Shown here: piece by piece, positions 16,647 through 24,754 of the stretch
Layout of the letters: each line of letters starts with the position of its first letter
How positions within the stretch are numbered: the first letter of the stretch is position 1
Assembly (NCBI RefSeq): GCF_021278025.1
Contig: NZ_JAIBHJ010000034.1
Coordinates: 1 to 39,504, forward strand
Reading direction: 5' to 3'
Source of the DNA: Motilimonas sp. E26
GTDB lineage: Bacteria > Pseudomonadota > Gammaproteobacteria > Enterobacterales > CBDFNC01
Length of the DNA: 39,504 nt
The notes under the pieces: model-generated
Database searches by the model: none
What the model saw: the letters and a program-made list of their open reading frames with translations, nothing else
What the model was told of the DNA's origin: nothing
Program-made: the position numbers and the translations under genes

Positions 16647-16661
16647 TGTAATTTCACAACA
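16647..16661 (+). promoter_or_regulatory. Candidate HexR operator upstream of pykF
   Basis: TGTAATTTCACAACA matches 12 of 15 positions of the HexR consensus TGTARTWWWATTACA. In Shewanella and related genera HexR controls central carbon genes including pyruvate kinase. The site lies 10 bases upstream of the candidate -10, so it overlaps the probable -35. Confidence 0.4.
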
Positions 16662-16670
16662 AAATTCGAG

Positions 16671-16676
16671 TACAAT
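16671..16676 (+). promoter_or_regulatory. Candidate -10 of pykF
   Basis: TACAAT, about 110 bases before the start codon. The best -35 options (GTAATT at 17 bases, TTGTAA at 19) are weak and lie inside the candidate HexR box. Confidence 0.4.
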
Positions 16677-16785
16677 TCAGTTTCTAAAATTTATCGCCGC
16701 ATCGTCTATTGGGATGTTCCCTTGGCATGCATGGAATGCAAGTTTTGTTTTTACAATGACGCAGAGCGTCTCTCGGAGAGAAAAA

Positions 16786-18204
16786 GTGAGAAAAACTAAG
16801 ATTGTTTGTACTATCGGTCCTAAATCTGAATCTAAAGAAATGCTAACTAAGCTAGTTGCTAACGGCATGAACGTGATGAGACTTAATTTCTCACACGGTG
16901 ATTTCGATGAGCATGGCGGTCGTATCAACACTATCCGTGAAGTATCTGAAATTACAGGTAAGAAAGTTGCAATCTTACTGGATACTAAAGGTCCTGAAAT
17001 TCGCACAATTAAACTTGAAGGCGGTAACGATGTAGCACTAGTTGCAGGTCAAGAGTTTTCTCTAACGACTGACGCAAGCGTAGTGGGTAACAACAAAATT
17101 GTAGCTGTTACTTACCCTGGTCTAACTAAAGACCTAAGTGTTGGTAATACTGTATTACTTGATGACGGTCTGATCGCACTTAAAGTGACAGCGATTACTG
17201 ATACTGAAGTTAAATGTGAAGTGCAAAACAACGGTGAGCTAGGCGAAAACAAAGGCGTTAACCTTCCTGGTGTAAGCGTGAAGCTTCCTGCACTATCTGA
17301 AAAAGATAAAGCGGACCTAGTATTTGGTTGTCAACAAGGTGTTGATTTCATCGCTGCTTCTTTCATCCGTAAAGTAGAAGATGTGCAAGAAATCCGTGAA
17401 CTTTTAGCTGCTAACGGTGGCGAGAACATTCAAATTATCTCTAAAATCGAAAACCAAGAAGGTGTTGATAACTTCGACGCTATCTTAGAAGCATCTGACG
17501 GTATCATGGTTGCTCGTGGTGACCTAGGTGTTGAAATCGCAGTTGATGAAGTAATCTTCGCGCAAAAAATGATGATTGAGAAATGTAACCTAGCACGTAA
17601 GCCAGTTATTACAGCTACACAAATGCTTGACTCAATGATCAAAAACCCACGTCCAACGCGCGCAGAAGCGGGTGATGTTGCTAACGCAATCATCGATGGT
17701 ACCGATGCGGTAATGCTTTCTGGTGAAAGTGCGAAGGGTAAATACCCTGCAGAATCAGTAGATATCATGGCAACTATCTGTAACAGCACAGATGAGCGCA
17801 TGGAATCTCGCGTTGAAGCATATAAGCAAGATGCAGATGCGAAAAGCATCACTCAAGCGGTATGTCGCGGTGCAGTTAAAACAGCAGAGCAATTAGACTC
17901 ACGTCTAATCGTTGTTGCTACTGAAGGCGGCAAGTCTGCTCGTTCAGTACGTAAATTCTTCCCTAAAGCGCCTATTCTTGCGATTACTACTAACGCAAAA
18001 ACAGCTCAACAGTTATGTTTAAGCAAAGGTGTAACGCCAGTTGTGGTTGACAAAATGGATAACACTGACTGTTTCTACCAGCTAGGTATGAAACTAGCGA
18101 AAGAGTTAGACCTAGCGAAAGCGGGCGACAACATTGTAATGGTATCGGGTGCACTTGTTGATTCAGGTACAACCAATACTTCTTCTGTTCACGTGATTAA
18201 ATAA
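16786..18204 (+). CDS. pykF: Pyruvate kinase I (PykF type)
   Basis: Converts phosphoenolpyruvate and ADP to pyruvate and ATP. The 472 aa are colinear with E. coli PykF (470): [65 protein letters not shown] and [10 protein letters not shown] are all present. The C-terminal domain has [18 protein letters not shown], the fructose-1,6-bisphosphate region of type I enzymes. The frame is open from an ATG at 16714, but the GTG at 16786 follows GGAGAG by five bases and aligns with the E. coli start. Single gene with its own terminator; HexR control is suspected. Codon use looks like that of a highly expressed gene. Confidence 0.96.
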   Translation: MRKTKIVCTIGPKSESKEMLTKLVANGMNVMRLNFSHGDFDEHGGRINTIREVSEITGKKVAILLDTKGPEIRTIKLEGGNDVALVAGQEFSLTTDASVVGNNKIVAVTYPGLTKDLSVGNTVLLDDGLIALKVTAITDTEVKCEVQNNGELGENKGVNLPGVSVKLPALSEKDKADLVFGCQQGVDFIAASFIRKVEDVQEIRELLAANGGENIQIISKIENQEGVDNFDAILEASDGIMVARGDLGVEIAVDEVIFAQKMMIEKCNLARKPVITATQMLDSMIKNPRPTRAEAGDVANAIIDGTDAVMLSGESAKGKYPAESVDIMATICNSTDERMESRVEAYKQDADAKSITQAVCRGAVKTAEQLDSRLIVVATEGGKSARSVRKFFPKAPILAITTNAKTAQQLCLSKGVTPVVVDKMDNTDCFYQLGMKLAKELDLAKAGDNIVMVSGALVDSGTTNTSSVHVIK

Positions 18205-18223
18205 TCACCCACAGAAGCCTAAG

Positions 18224-18247
18224 AAACCCGGTTCGCCGGGTTTTTTT
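18224..18247 (+). terminator. Terminator of pykF
   Basis: AAACCCGG / CCGGGTTT with a TTCG tetraloop and seven T residues, 20 bases after the stop codon. Confidence 0.93.
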
Positions 18248-18326
18248 ATATCTGTAATACCTGCCTTTAATTACTAGCTATGTTATCGTTTAGGTCCTTT
18301 AATACTTGGTGGACAAGGCTAGTAGC

Positions 18327-19064
18327 ATGAGTACGTTTTTCAGCATTAACTTCAATAAAATTGCCTTATTGCGTAATTCCCGTGGACGAGATTATCCAAG
18401 CGTGGCCGAGTTTGCTCGCCAAGGCTTGGCATTAGGTATTAATGGCCTTACTTTACATCCTAGGCCCGATCAGCGTCATGCGCGTTACTCGGACGTTTAT
18501 GAATTAAAGCAAGTGGCGGCAGAATTTAGTGGTGCCGAGTTAAACATTGAAGGTTACCCATGTGATGAATTTATGCAGGTGGTGTTGGACGCTAAACCAC
18601 ATCAGTGTACGTTAGTGCCCGATGATCCTAACCAAATCACCTCTGATCACGGTTGGAACTTACATCAAGATTTTGAATTAGTGAAAAGTGTGGTGGCTAA
18701 ATTAACCGCGGCGGGGATCCGTAGCAGTATTTTTATGGATCCGGTCGCAGCAGATATGGAACTAGCCAAAGCGACGGGCGCCGATCGTATCGAACTTTAT
18801 ACCGAGTCTTACGCGCAAGCATTTGCTACCGAACAGCAAGATGCAGTGCTGGCTCAATTTGCTGAGGCGACCAAAGCGGCACAAGCGTTGGGGCTTGAAG
18901 TTAATGCTGGTCATGATCTTAGCTTAGAGAATTTGGATTTATTCTTAACTATTCCTGACATTAAAGAAGTGTCTATTGGTCATGCGCTGGTGGTTGAATC
19001 GTTGCAGCAAGGCTATGAGCGAACAGTAAAAGCTTACGTTGATATTTGTAAATCGAGTGCCTAG
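18327..19064 (+). CDS. pdxJ: PdxJ-family pyridoxine 5'-phosphate synthase, Bacteroidetes-like subtype
   Basis: PdxJ condenses 3-amino-1-hydroxyacetone phosphate with deoxyxylulose phosphate to make pyridoxine 5'-phosphate. The 245-aa TIM barrel keeps INFNKIALLRNSRGRDYP, GLTLHPRPDQRH, the catalytic Glu in NIEGYP and the His in VNAGHDLS. The details (SDHGWN, DRIELYTESYA, HPRPDQRH) match the Bacteroidetes form better than the E. coli form as I recall both. The gene is alone, not beside recO/acpS as the usual gammaproteobacterial pdxJ is, so it may be a second copy or a replacement. The ATG at 18327 has AAGG upstream; TTG/GTG at 18306-18309 are less likely. Confidence 0.88.
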   Translation: MSTFFSINFNKIALLRNSRGRDYPSVAEFARQGLALGINGLTLHPRPDQRHARYSDVYELKQVAAEFSGAELNIEGYPCDEFMQVVLDAKPHQCTLVPDDPNQITSDHGWNLHQDFELVKSVVAKLTAAGIRSSIFMDPVAADMELAKATGADRIELYTESYAQAFATEQQDAVLAQFAEATKAAQALGLEVNAGHDLSLENLDLFLTIPDIKEVSIGHALVVESLQQGYERTVKAYVDICKSSA

Positions 19065-19123
19065 CTGACAACATTATAAATACTGCAGTTAAAGTGTTGA
19101 TTATTAATAAAATAGGAGTTGAT

Positions 19124-19609
19124 GTGAAAAAAATAGTGTTACTTATGTGCTTGTCCGGTTTGTTTGCCAGTTTTTATAGTGTGGCAGAAAAGCGTTCTGT
19201 TGGGCCTGTTGAATACATTAAAGTGACAGAACTCGAAAATTTTAAATTCCTCACGCGGGTTGATACCGGCGCTAATACTACTTCTATTCATGCCTTTGAT
19301 ATTAAAGTTAACAATGATGCAGGGAAAATGAAGGACAATGTAGGTAAAACGGTTACCTTCACCACCATGAATGAAAAAAAAGAGTTTCGTACCCATCAAG
19401 CTGAAATTGTTGATGTAGTGACGATACGTAATGCAATTGCCAAGGAGCAACGCTACCAAGTTGAGTTATCATTGAGCTGGCGTGGTGAATCGAAAAAGGT
19501 ATTGGTTAACCTAAGCGATCGCAAAAAAATGTCCTATAAACTACTGATTGGTCGCAACTGGCTTAAGGGTGATTATGTAGTTGATGTTGAAGTGCAGCCC
19601 GAAGAGTAA
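19124..19609 (+). CDS. Exported retropepsin-like / putative ATP-dependent zinc protease family protein (PF05618)
   Basis: 161 aa with a signal peptide (VKKIVLLMCLSGLFASFY, cleavage near VAEK). The family core is visible: TRVDTGANTTSIHA, a DTGA-type Asp motif like that of retropepsins, and LIGRNWLKGDYVVD near the end. The family is annotated as putative ATP-dependent zinc protease, but the motif argues for an aspartic-protease fold; activity here is unproven. The frame opens at 19094, but the GTG at 19124 has TAGGAG seven bases upstream and starts directly at the signal peptide. Next to pdxJ, with no obvious functional link. Confidence 0.8.
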   Translation: MKKIVLLMCLSGLFASFYSVAEKRSVGPVEYIKVTELENFKFLTRVDTGANTTSIHAFDIKVNNDAGKMKDNVGKTVTFTTMNEKKEFRTHQAEIVDVVTIRNAIAKEQRYQVELSLSWRGESKKVLVNLSDRKKMSYKLLIGRNWLKGDYVVDVEVQPEE

Positions 19610-19681
19610 TGTAGCTACCCTATCCGTATGCGGTGTGTGAGCTCTGCGTTGGCACACCTTATTTTATTCATTTCAATTTTA

Positions 19682-19933
19682 ATGGGATTGCACTTGAAAC
19701 GCTATACCCCTCCCGTTTTACTATTACTGGGTTTGTTTATTTCCTTTTATTTCTTTTCTCCGAGTGAGGATGGCTCTGGAAGTTTACTTGCTGTTGCTAT
19801 TTGTGTGGCCGCTGCAGTGATTGCCTTAGTGATGAGCCTTGTTAATAAACAGAGCTGGTGGTTAATAATCAGCGCATTAATGCTGGTTTTATTACCTGTT
19901 ATCTCTGTTTATATCTCTACTAGTCTATTATGA
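19682..19933 (+). CDS. Small hydrophobic membrane protein, unknown
   Basis: About 83 aa with three hydrophobic stretches: PPVLLLLGLFISFYFF, LLAVAICVAAAVIALVMSL and WWLIISALMLVLLPVISVYI. The frame is open from an ATG at 19628, but neither ATG has a convincing ribosome binding site; a TTG at 19694 (KRYTPPV) follows GGGA at a good distance and may be the true start. No family recognised. Same direction as the preceding gene, about 70 bases downstream. Confidence 0.5.
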   Translation: MGLHLKRYTPPVLLLLGLFISFYFFSPSEDGSGSLLAVAICVAAAVIALVMSLVNKQSWWLIISALMLVLLPVISVYISTSLL

Positions 19934-20069
19934 GGGATTTGAAGTCAAATAATTATCAATAATGTGAAAATTCAGCTTTATCGTATTGCTCATTTTTTGT
20001 ACTGGGTTAAAATAACGCCATAAATACAATAACGTAACCCCTACTTTGGGGATAAAATGGGCTACAAAC

Positions 20070-20702
20070 ATGGAACAGGACAAATCCTACGCTGTCCTGA
20101 ACTCGGAAGAGATGGATTTTCTTTCCGAGCTAATGTTAGAAAAACCACTGGAGCAGGGCGATCAAAGTTTAAGCTTTGGAGTTGTTTCTGATCAGCAAGG
20201 TTTTTTAAAGCAATTAGGGACAGCAAATACATTGCAAGTGGTGGCTAGATATGGCCAGCACCATTTCGTTTTTCCTCTCGAAATTACTGAAAATGAGCTA
20301 GGGTTGCCGCATTTGAGCTTCGCTACGCCAGACATTTATGAAGCGGGTCAGCAACTTCGTTACTGGCGCGCTCCTGTACAAGGTATTTTTTTGGTTTCAC
20401 CTTCAGGAGACAGGCTTCCTTTTGCCATAAAAGATTTATCCGTATCGGGTCTATCTCTGGGGTTAACGGAGGTAAATCAACATGTCCCATTGCAGCTAGA
20501 ACAACACAGCTTACTGTTACCTGATGGCTCAAAAATTGATTTAGCCGGTCAAGTAAATCGTTTTGTTGATCAACAAACGGTGGCCTATGAGCTCAATCAA
20601 GATGAGATGGAGTCGGCGGTGTTACGTGACTATTTGTTCCAAATTCACCGTGATCAGCATCCTGAAATAAGCAAGGAAATTATTCGTTACCGTGCAGCTT
20701 AG
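20070..20702 (+). CDS. PilZ-domain protein, YcgR-like layout
   Basis: 210 aa. An N-terminal YcgR-like beta domain (FGVVSDQQGFLKQLG, then HHFVFPLEI) is followed by a PilZ domain with IKDLSVSGLSLGL, the D/NxSxxG half of the c-di-GMP site. The preceding RxxxR half appears as LRYWR, so the first Arg is replaced and binding may be lost or altered. The frame opens with TTG at 20046; the ATG at 20070 (MEQDKSY) is more natural. PilZ proteins of this type modulate flagellar or surface behaviour. No motility gene is adjacent; a HIT gene follows after 50 bases. Confidence 0.8.
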   Translation: MEQDKSYAVLNSEEMDFLSELMLEKPLEQGDQSLSFGVVSDQQGFLKQLGTANTLQVVARYGQHHFVFPLEITENELGLPHLSFATPDIYEAGQQLRYWRAPVQGIFLVSPSGDRLPFAIKDLSVSGLSLGLTEVNQHVPLQLEQHSLLLPDGSKIDLAGQVNRFVDQQTVAYELNQDEMESAVLRDYLFQIHRDQHPEISKEIIRYRAA

Positions 20703-20752
20703 CTAAGCTTAAGGTAAGCTGTTGGTTTTATGGCTAACGGTCAAAACAGCTT

Positions 20753-21175
20753 ATGCAAAATTTCAAACTCGACTCACGATTAGCTCAAGATTGTGAATTC
20801 ATCGCTGAGTCGCCACAAAGTGTGCTGTTGCTGTCAAAAAATGCAGCCTATCCATGGTTTATCTTAGTTCCTAAAACCATTTACATAGAGTTATACCAAT
20901 TAGATTTGGCATTGCAACAGCAGCTGTTAAAGCAAATTAATCAGGTTAGTCAGTTTATGCAGGCAGAGTTTGCACCTGATAAGCTCAACGTTGCTGCTAT
21001 TGGTAATGTGGTCAAACAGTTGCACATTCATTTGGTCGCTCGTTTTGAAGTTGATCCCAGCTGGCCTGGTGTGGTGTGGGGGGCGAGTGCAAACCAGGCC
21101 TATTCGGTGCAGCAATTAGCCTCTATAAAGCAAGCGGCTAAACAAGTATTGGGGGCTGTATTTACGTTTGAGTAA
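20753..21175 (+). CDS. HIT-family protein
   Basis: A 140-aa histidine-triad superfamily member, probably a nucleotide-binding hydrolase or transferase. The motif region is GNVVKQLHIHLVAR: the central catalytic His (H91) and the next His (H93) are present, while the first position is Gln, as usual for this proteobacterial subfamily. YPWFILVP and DPSWPGVVWG are also characteristic. The substrate is unknown. It lies 50 bases after the PilZ gene in the same direction and ends 11 bases from the converging gene. Confidence 0.86.
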   Translation: MQNFKLDSRLAQDCEFIAESPQSVLLLSKNAAYPWFILVPKTIYIELYQLDLALQQQLLKQINQVSQFMQAEFAPDKLNVAAIGNVVKQLHIHLVARFEVDPSWPGVVWGASANQAYSVQQLASIKQAAKQVLGAVFTFE

Positions 21176-21186
21176 TAGAAGATAAG

Positions 21187-21804
21187 CTATTTAGACTTGT
21201 GAGATTTCAGTTGTAATATGTAGTTGATTGCCTCGCCCAACTTGAGATAACGAGCAAGATCTTCTTTGCTGTAGCGGGTTGCCATGGACGCGAGGTTTTT
21301 ACGCTGTTTTATAAAACGTGACACCTGTAATTTATTAAATCCCCCCACTTGATAAAGCAGTGCCAGTAAATGTTCTGCTTGCTCATCTTCCAGACATAAT
21401 TTTTCACCGTACTGCTCTGGTTCAAATGCGACGATCTCTTGTCGATAATGGCTAATTGCATTCTGTTCTTTGAGGTAGTCCAACCATTGCTCTATGTATA
21501 GAGGTTTCGTTCCTGCGAGTAGATTAAAGAATCCTGCTGAGTCACTACGACATTGTGTGAGTAGTATAATGGCAAAGTTATCATCATTGGCTGAGAATTT
21601 TACACTGCCTAATTGTGTGGGATGTAATGATTGCACTGTGATGGTGGCGTGTTGGCCTGTATTACCATGGCATTCAAAGATATGCATATGACCTCCTAAG
21701 TCAGTGACTATAGTGGCTATTCCTGCAAGAGAAGTAAAGTGAATGCCTGGTATTGAGCGAGTATCTTTTAGGTGTTCATGGCGATTAACGAGTATTGATT
21801 GCAC
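21187..21804 (-). CDS. Hypothetical protein, 205 aa
   Basis: A soluble protein with no signal or membrane segment. The N-terminal half looks beta-rich (GIHFTSLAGIATIVTDLGGHMHIFECHG). The C-terminal half is helical with a basic stretch (FNKLQVSRFIKQRKNLASMA) and ends Lys-rich. I do not recognise the family. The start is a GTG at 21804 without a clear ribosome binding site, so a shorter form is possible. It converges on the HIT gene and diverges from the DAACS symporter. Confidence 0.6.
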   Translation of the reverse strand: MQSILVNRHEHLKDTRSIPGIHFTSLAGIATIVTDLGGHMHIFECHGNTGQHATITVQSLHPTQLGSVKFSANDDNFAIILLTQCRSDSAGFFNLLAGTKPLYIEQWLDYLKEQNAISHYRQEIVAFEPEQYGEKLCLEDEQAEHLLALLYQVGGFNKLQVSRFIKQRKNLASMATRYSKEDLARYLKLGEAINYILQLKSHKSK

Positions 21805-22016
21805 TTTAATCGAGTTGATTTTCCGCCGAAGTAATCAGTAGTGTTTTTATTTAGTGATAAGTTTTTATTTATTGTTATTTTTTAGTTAATTTTTCTGTTT
21901 TTTGATCTGCATTGGTGATTATGAACTTCAAAGTGTGTATTTTACGCTGGTAAATAGTATGGCAGGATGACTGCGCAGCTAAATAATAATTAAGCCCTAA
22001 CGAATAGAGGTGCATA

Positions 22017-23291
22017 GTGCAAACACAAAAAAAAGGATTGCTATCTAATATAGGTATGCAGGTTGTTATAGCCATGATCATTGGTGCTGCGGTTGGCGCG
22101 ATGATGGGTGAGAGTGCGGCAGTATTTGCACCCCTCGGCGCTGTATTTATTCACTTAATCAAAATGTTGGTTATCCCCTTAGTCGCTGTCGCCATTATTT
22201 CAGGCGCCGCCAGCTTAGGTAATAGTCCTGCAGCTGGAAAAATTGGCATCACTACCTTTGCCTTCTTTATGCTGACTTCTGCAGCTGCCGTTGGTTTGGC
22301 TATTCTAATGGGCGAGATGTTTCGTCCTGGGGTTGGCGTTGATTTAACGTCAATGCAGAGTATGTTTTCTAATGAATACGCAGATAAAGGCTCGGTTCCA
22401 GGTTTTGTTGAAACTATTTTAGGGATGATCCCAACCAATGTGTTTCAGTCTCTTGGTGAAGCTAATATTCTGCAAATCTTAGTGTTCTGTTTATTTCTTG
22501 GTATAGGTCTATCGAAAATTGATAAGGCGCGATTCGAACCAATTAAAAACATACTAGATGGGCTAGTTGACGCGTTTGTTTGGATGATCAACATTGTAAT
22601 GTATTTAGCTCCGATTGGTGTATTTGGCTTGATGGCTGAAGCAGTAGGTACATTTGGCTTTGATGTCTTAGGCGTTGTAATGAAGCTATTTGTTGTTTAT
22701 GTGGCGGCTATTCTCATTTTTGGTTTTGGTTTTTATCCTTTACTGATCAAGTCCTTGTCGAATGTGCCTGTTAAGCGTTTCCTTTCCGCAATGAAACGCC
22801 CTCAAGCAGTGGCGTTGTCGACAGCATCTTCAATGGCAACTTTGCCTGTGACCTTAGACACGGTAGAAAAGGAGCTAAACGTCTCTAACTCAACGGCGGC
22901 TTTTGTGTTGCCGCTAGGCGCGACGATTAACATGAGTGGTAACGCTATTTACTATGGCTTAGTAGCGGTATTTTTTGCTCAGGTGTTCAATGTTGATCTG
23001 AGTTTAGGTGCTTACATTGCCATTATTTTAACCGCAACAATTGGCGCTATTGGTCAAGCGGGTGTACCTGGGCCGTCTTTCTTGGTTGTTGCAGTGTTAT
23101 TGGCGGCAGGTATTCCGATTGAAGGTTTACCGCTGTTATTCGCACTCGATCGTATTTTTGACATGATCCGTACCGCACTCAATATCACAGGTGATGCAGC
23201 ATGTGCCGTTATCGTTGAAAAATACAACCCAAATAGTCAGCAAGAGCTTGATACTGAAAGCTCAGTGGCGACCAAGCAGCAGCTTAGCTAG
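22017..23291 (+). CDS. Dicarboxylate/amino acid:cation symporter (DAACS family)
   Basis: A 424-aa secondary transporter of the GltP/GltPh fold. HP1 carries STASSMATLP, TM7 carries ATINMSGNAIYYG, HP2 carries GQAGVPGPSF, and TM8 carries LDRIFDMIRTALNITGD with the Asp, Arg and Asn that contact substrate in GltPh. TM7 normally reads NMDGT; here the Asp that helps bind sodium is Ser, and HP2 has Pro-Ser where glycines are usual. Uptake of a dicarboxylate or amino acid with cation is likely, but coupling may differ. The GTG start at 22017 has AGAGG seven bases upstream. The gene is closed by three tandem terminators. Confidence 0.9.
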   Translation: MQTQKKGLLSNIGMQVVIAMIIGAAVGAMMGESAAVFAPLGAVFIHLIKMLVIPLVAVAIISGAASLGNSPAAGKIGITTFAFFMLTSAAAVGLAILMGEMFRPGVGVDLTSMQSMFSNEYADKGSVPGFVETILGMIPTNVFQSLGEANILQILVFCLFLGIGLSKIDKARFEPIKNILDGLVDAFVWMINIVMYLAPIGVFGLMAEAVGTFGFDVLGVVMKLFVVYVAAILIFGFGFYPLLIKSLSNVPVKRFLSAMKRPQAVALSTASSMATLPVTLDTVEKELNVSNSTAAFVLPLGATINMSGNAIYYGLVAVFFAQVFNVDLSLGAYIAIILTATIGAIGQAGVPGPSFLVVAVLLAAGIPIEGLPLLFALDRIFDMIRTALNITGDAACAVIVEKYNPNSQQELDTESSVATKQQLS

Positions 23292-23331
23292 ATTACTTAA
23301 GTTAGCCTATTCTTAGGTTTAAATTTATTTT

Positions 23332-23417
23332 AAGGCCAGTCACACTGGCCTTTTTAGTTTCAAGGCCAGTCATACTGGCCTTTTTTAGTTTCAAGGCCAG
23401 TCATACTGGCCTTTTTT
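23332..23417 (+). terminator. Three tandem near-identical terminators
   Basis: AAGGCCAGT-CAY-ACTGGCCTT occurs at 23332-23352, 23362-23382 and 23393-23413, each followed by T residues and joined by TAGTTTC. Spacing is 30 and 31 bases. This is a triplicated intrinsic terminator after the DAACS symporter. Confidence 0.92.
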
Positions 23418-23480
23418 ATACCTCATTTTATTCACTCTACTAATATTTAGGTTGTCAGGCTGCCGAAAAGGACGTTGAAC

Positions 23481-24092
23481 ATGAAAGCTATATTGAGCTT
23501 GTTGTTATGGGGTATTTTACTAAAGCCTAGCTTTGCTGGGATGATAGAAATTGAATATGATCCACAAGCTAGGTTGTTGGATGAGTATAAACAAGTGAAC
23601 ACTCATGATGTTGTTGCAGATTTAACGGCAGATCTGGAGCCGGACCCTTTTATTATTGGTAATGCCTCGCGAGGTGAAGAGGAGCTTTTATCATTTAATA
23701 CTTCTGCTGAGAATGTTATTACAATGCCAGAAACTGTTGTTAGTTATCAAGACCTTGACTTAATCAAGCATCTTTTTGGTGCTAATAAACAACTGATAAA
23801 AGTAGAATATTTAAAATTTAAACAAGACATTACTGAATATATCGGCTTATCAGCACAAGCAAAAATCACTACTGCAGCGGTGTACGATGAAGTTCTTATT
23901 TCTGAGCCATTGAACGCGGTTAATTTTCAGCATGAAAGAATTGATAGCTCGATTCAATTTGAAGAACCTGTTTGGTATATCAAATGGTTTAAAGCAGCCT
24001 ATAAATGGTTAACGTCTCCGGAAAATCTTATCATTTTACTCATTTCTCTCAGTGTGGCTGTGTTACTAAAAAGACGCTTTTGGGCACAGTGA
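23481..24092 (+). CDS. Exported protein with C-terminal membrane anchor, unknown
   Basis: 203 aa with a signal peptide (MKAILSLLLWGILLKPSFAG), an acidic extracytoplasmic region rich in Glu and Asp, a Trp-rich stretch (VWYIKWFKAAYKWL), then SPENLIILLISLSVAVLL followed by KRRF and a short tail. The last part resembles sorting tails (hydrophobic helix plus basic cluster), but a true PEP or GlyGly motif is missing. The ATG at 23481 has AAAAGGA upstream; a TTG at 23475 also keeps the frame. No family recognised. It stands alone between the triple terminator and a long AT-rich gap. Confidence 0.66.
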   Translation: MKAILSLLLWGILLKPSFAGMIEIEYDPQARLLDEYKQVNTHDVVADLTADLEPDPFIIGNASRGEEELLSFNTSAENVITMPETVVSYQDLDLIKHLFGANKQLIKVEYLKFKQDITEYIGLSAQAKITTAAVYDEVLISEPLNAVNFQHERIDSSIQFEEPVWYIKWFKAAYKWLTSPENLIILLISLSVAVLLKRRFWAQ

Positions 24093-24508
24093 AACACTAT
24101 CAATAAATTTAAATGATTCAATGCATTACCTGCTAATTTTGGGGGAGATTTTGCACTTTAACTAATACTGGCTTTTTGCTCATTGTAAGTAGCTACTAAT
24201 TAAGTGTTTTTAAATCATCACGGAATTGGATTTATATGTTTATCGAATGTAGATACAAGCAAAAATTATATTAAGTAAATAATAAAATAAACAAGAAGTT
24301 GTCAAATAGAGCTTAATTATGATTAATAATTAACCGTGCGAATTAACAAATTTGTATCAAAGTGCACTATTTTATTACTGTTAGGTAATCGTTATGACTG
24401 TTATTTGTTGGATGAGCATATTTGACGAATAGTAGCATTTTATTTTAAAGCTTTTGACTGCATTACTTGTTCGCTTGTAGCTTGTAATCGGTTAAGAGGG
24501 AGCTTGTT
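24093..24508. other. AT-rich intergenic region, no gene seen
   Basis: About 415 very AT-rich bases between two unrecognised genes. I see no tRNA, no GGA-rich RNA, no strong hairpin with a T tract and no frame with a good ribosome binding site until 24509. Confidence 0.5.
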
Positions 24509-24691
24509 ATGACTATTGTGGATAAATATGTTCGTGAAATTCAAGGTGGAAATTTACACAAAGCCACAGAATTAATGTTAGATATTATCGCATCTGATCC
24601 GTCTGGGAAGACAAAACGGAGTTTAGATCAGAAGTTTGCTGTTGCAATCAACCATCGTCGTGAAAGGTTACAAGACTACCAGCTGAAGTAA
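24509..24691 (+). CDS. Small hypothetical protein, 60 aa
   Basis: A complete small frame with GAGGGAGC seven bases before the ATG. The product is soluble and probably helical, with an acidic N-terminal half (KATELMLDIIASDP) and a basic C-terminal half (NHRRERLQDYQLK). I recognise no family. It ends about 20 bases before a hairpin that mainly serves asd on the other strand. Confidence 0.62.
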   Translation: MTIVDKYVREIQGGNLHKATELMLDIIASDPSGKTKRSLDQKFAVAINHRRERLQDYQLK

Positions 24692-24712
24692 TTGGTTTTT
24701 GACGGTAATAAA

Positions 24713-24733
24713 AAGGGCCGGTAATCGGCCCTT
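24713..24733 (-). terminator. Terminator of asd (possibly bidirectional)
   Basis: AAGGGCCG / CGGCCCTT with a 5-base loop. On the minus strand it is followed by TTTTTATT, so it fits asd. On the plus strand the T tract is poor, but the hairpin also lies right after the 60-aa gene. Confidence 0.8.
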
Positions 24734-24754
24734 GGTTATTTATGGTTATGCCAA

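Larger units (their letters stand above)
16275..16785. other. Divergent intergenic region yegD / pykF
   Basis: About 510 AT-rich bases with no convincing gene. It includes repeats of the TTTAGTTT type near 16360-16390, a direct repeat TTTCGCCAT (16612-16620 and 16621-16629) flanked by GTCAAT/ATTGAC, a candidate HexR box (16647-16661), a -10 (16671-16676), and a short GACGC-AGA-GCGTC hairpin just before the pykF ribosome binding site. Confidence 0.5.

Noticed and set aside
16421-16651. 76-aa open frame upstream of pykF
   Set aside because: AT-rich intergenic sequence with no ribosome site; it overlaps repeats and the candidate HexR box.
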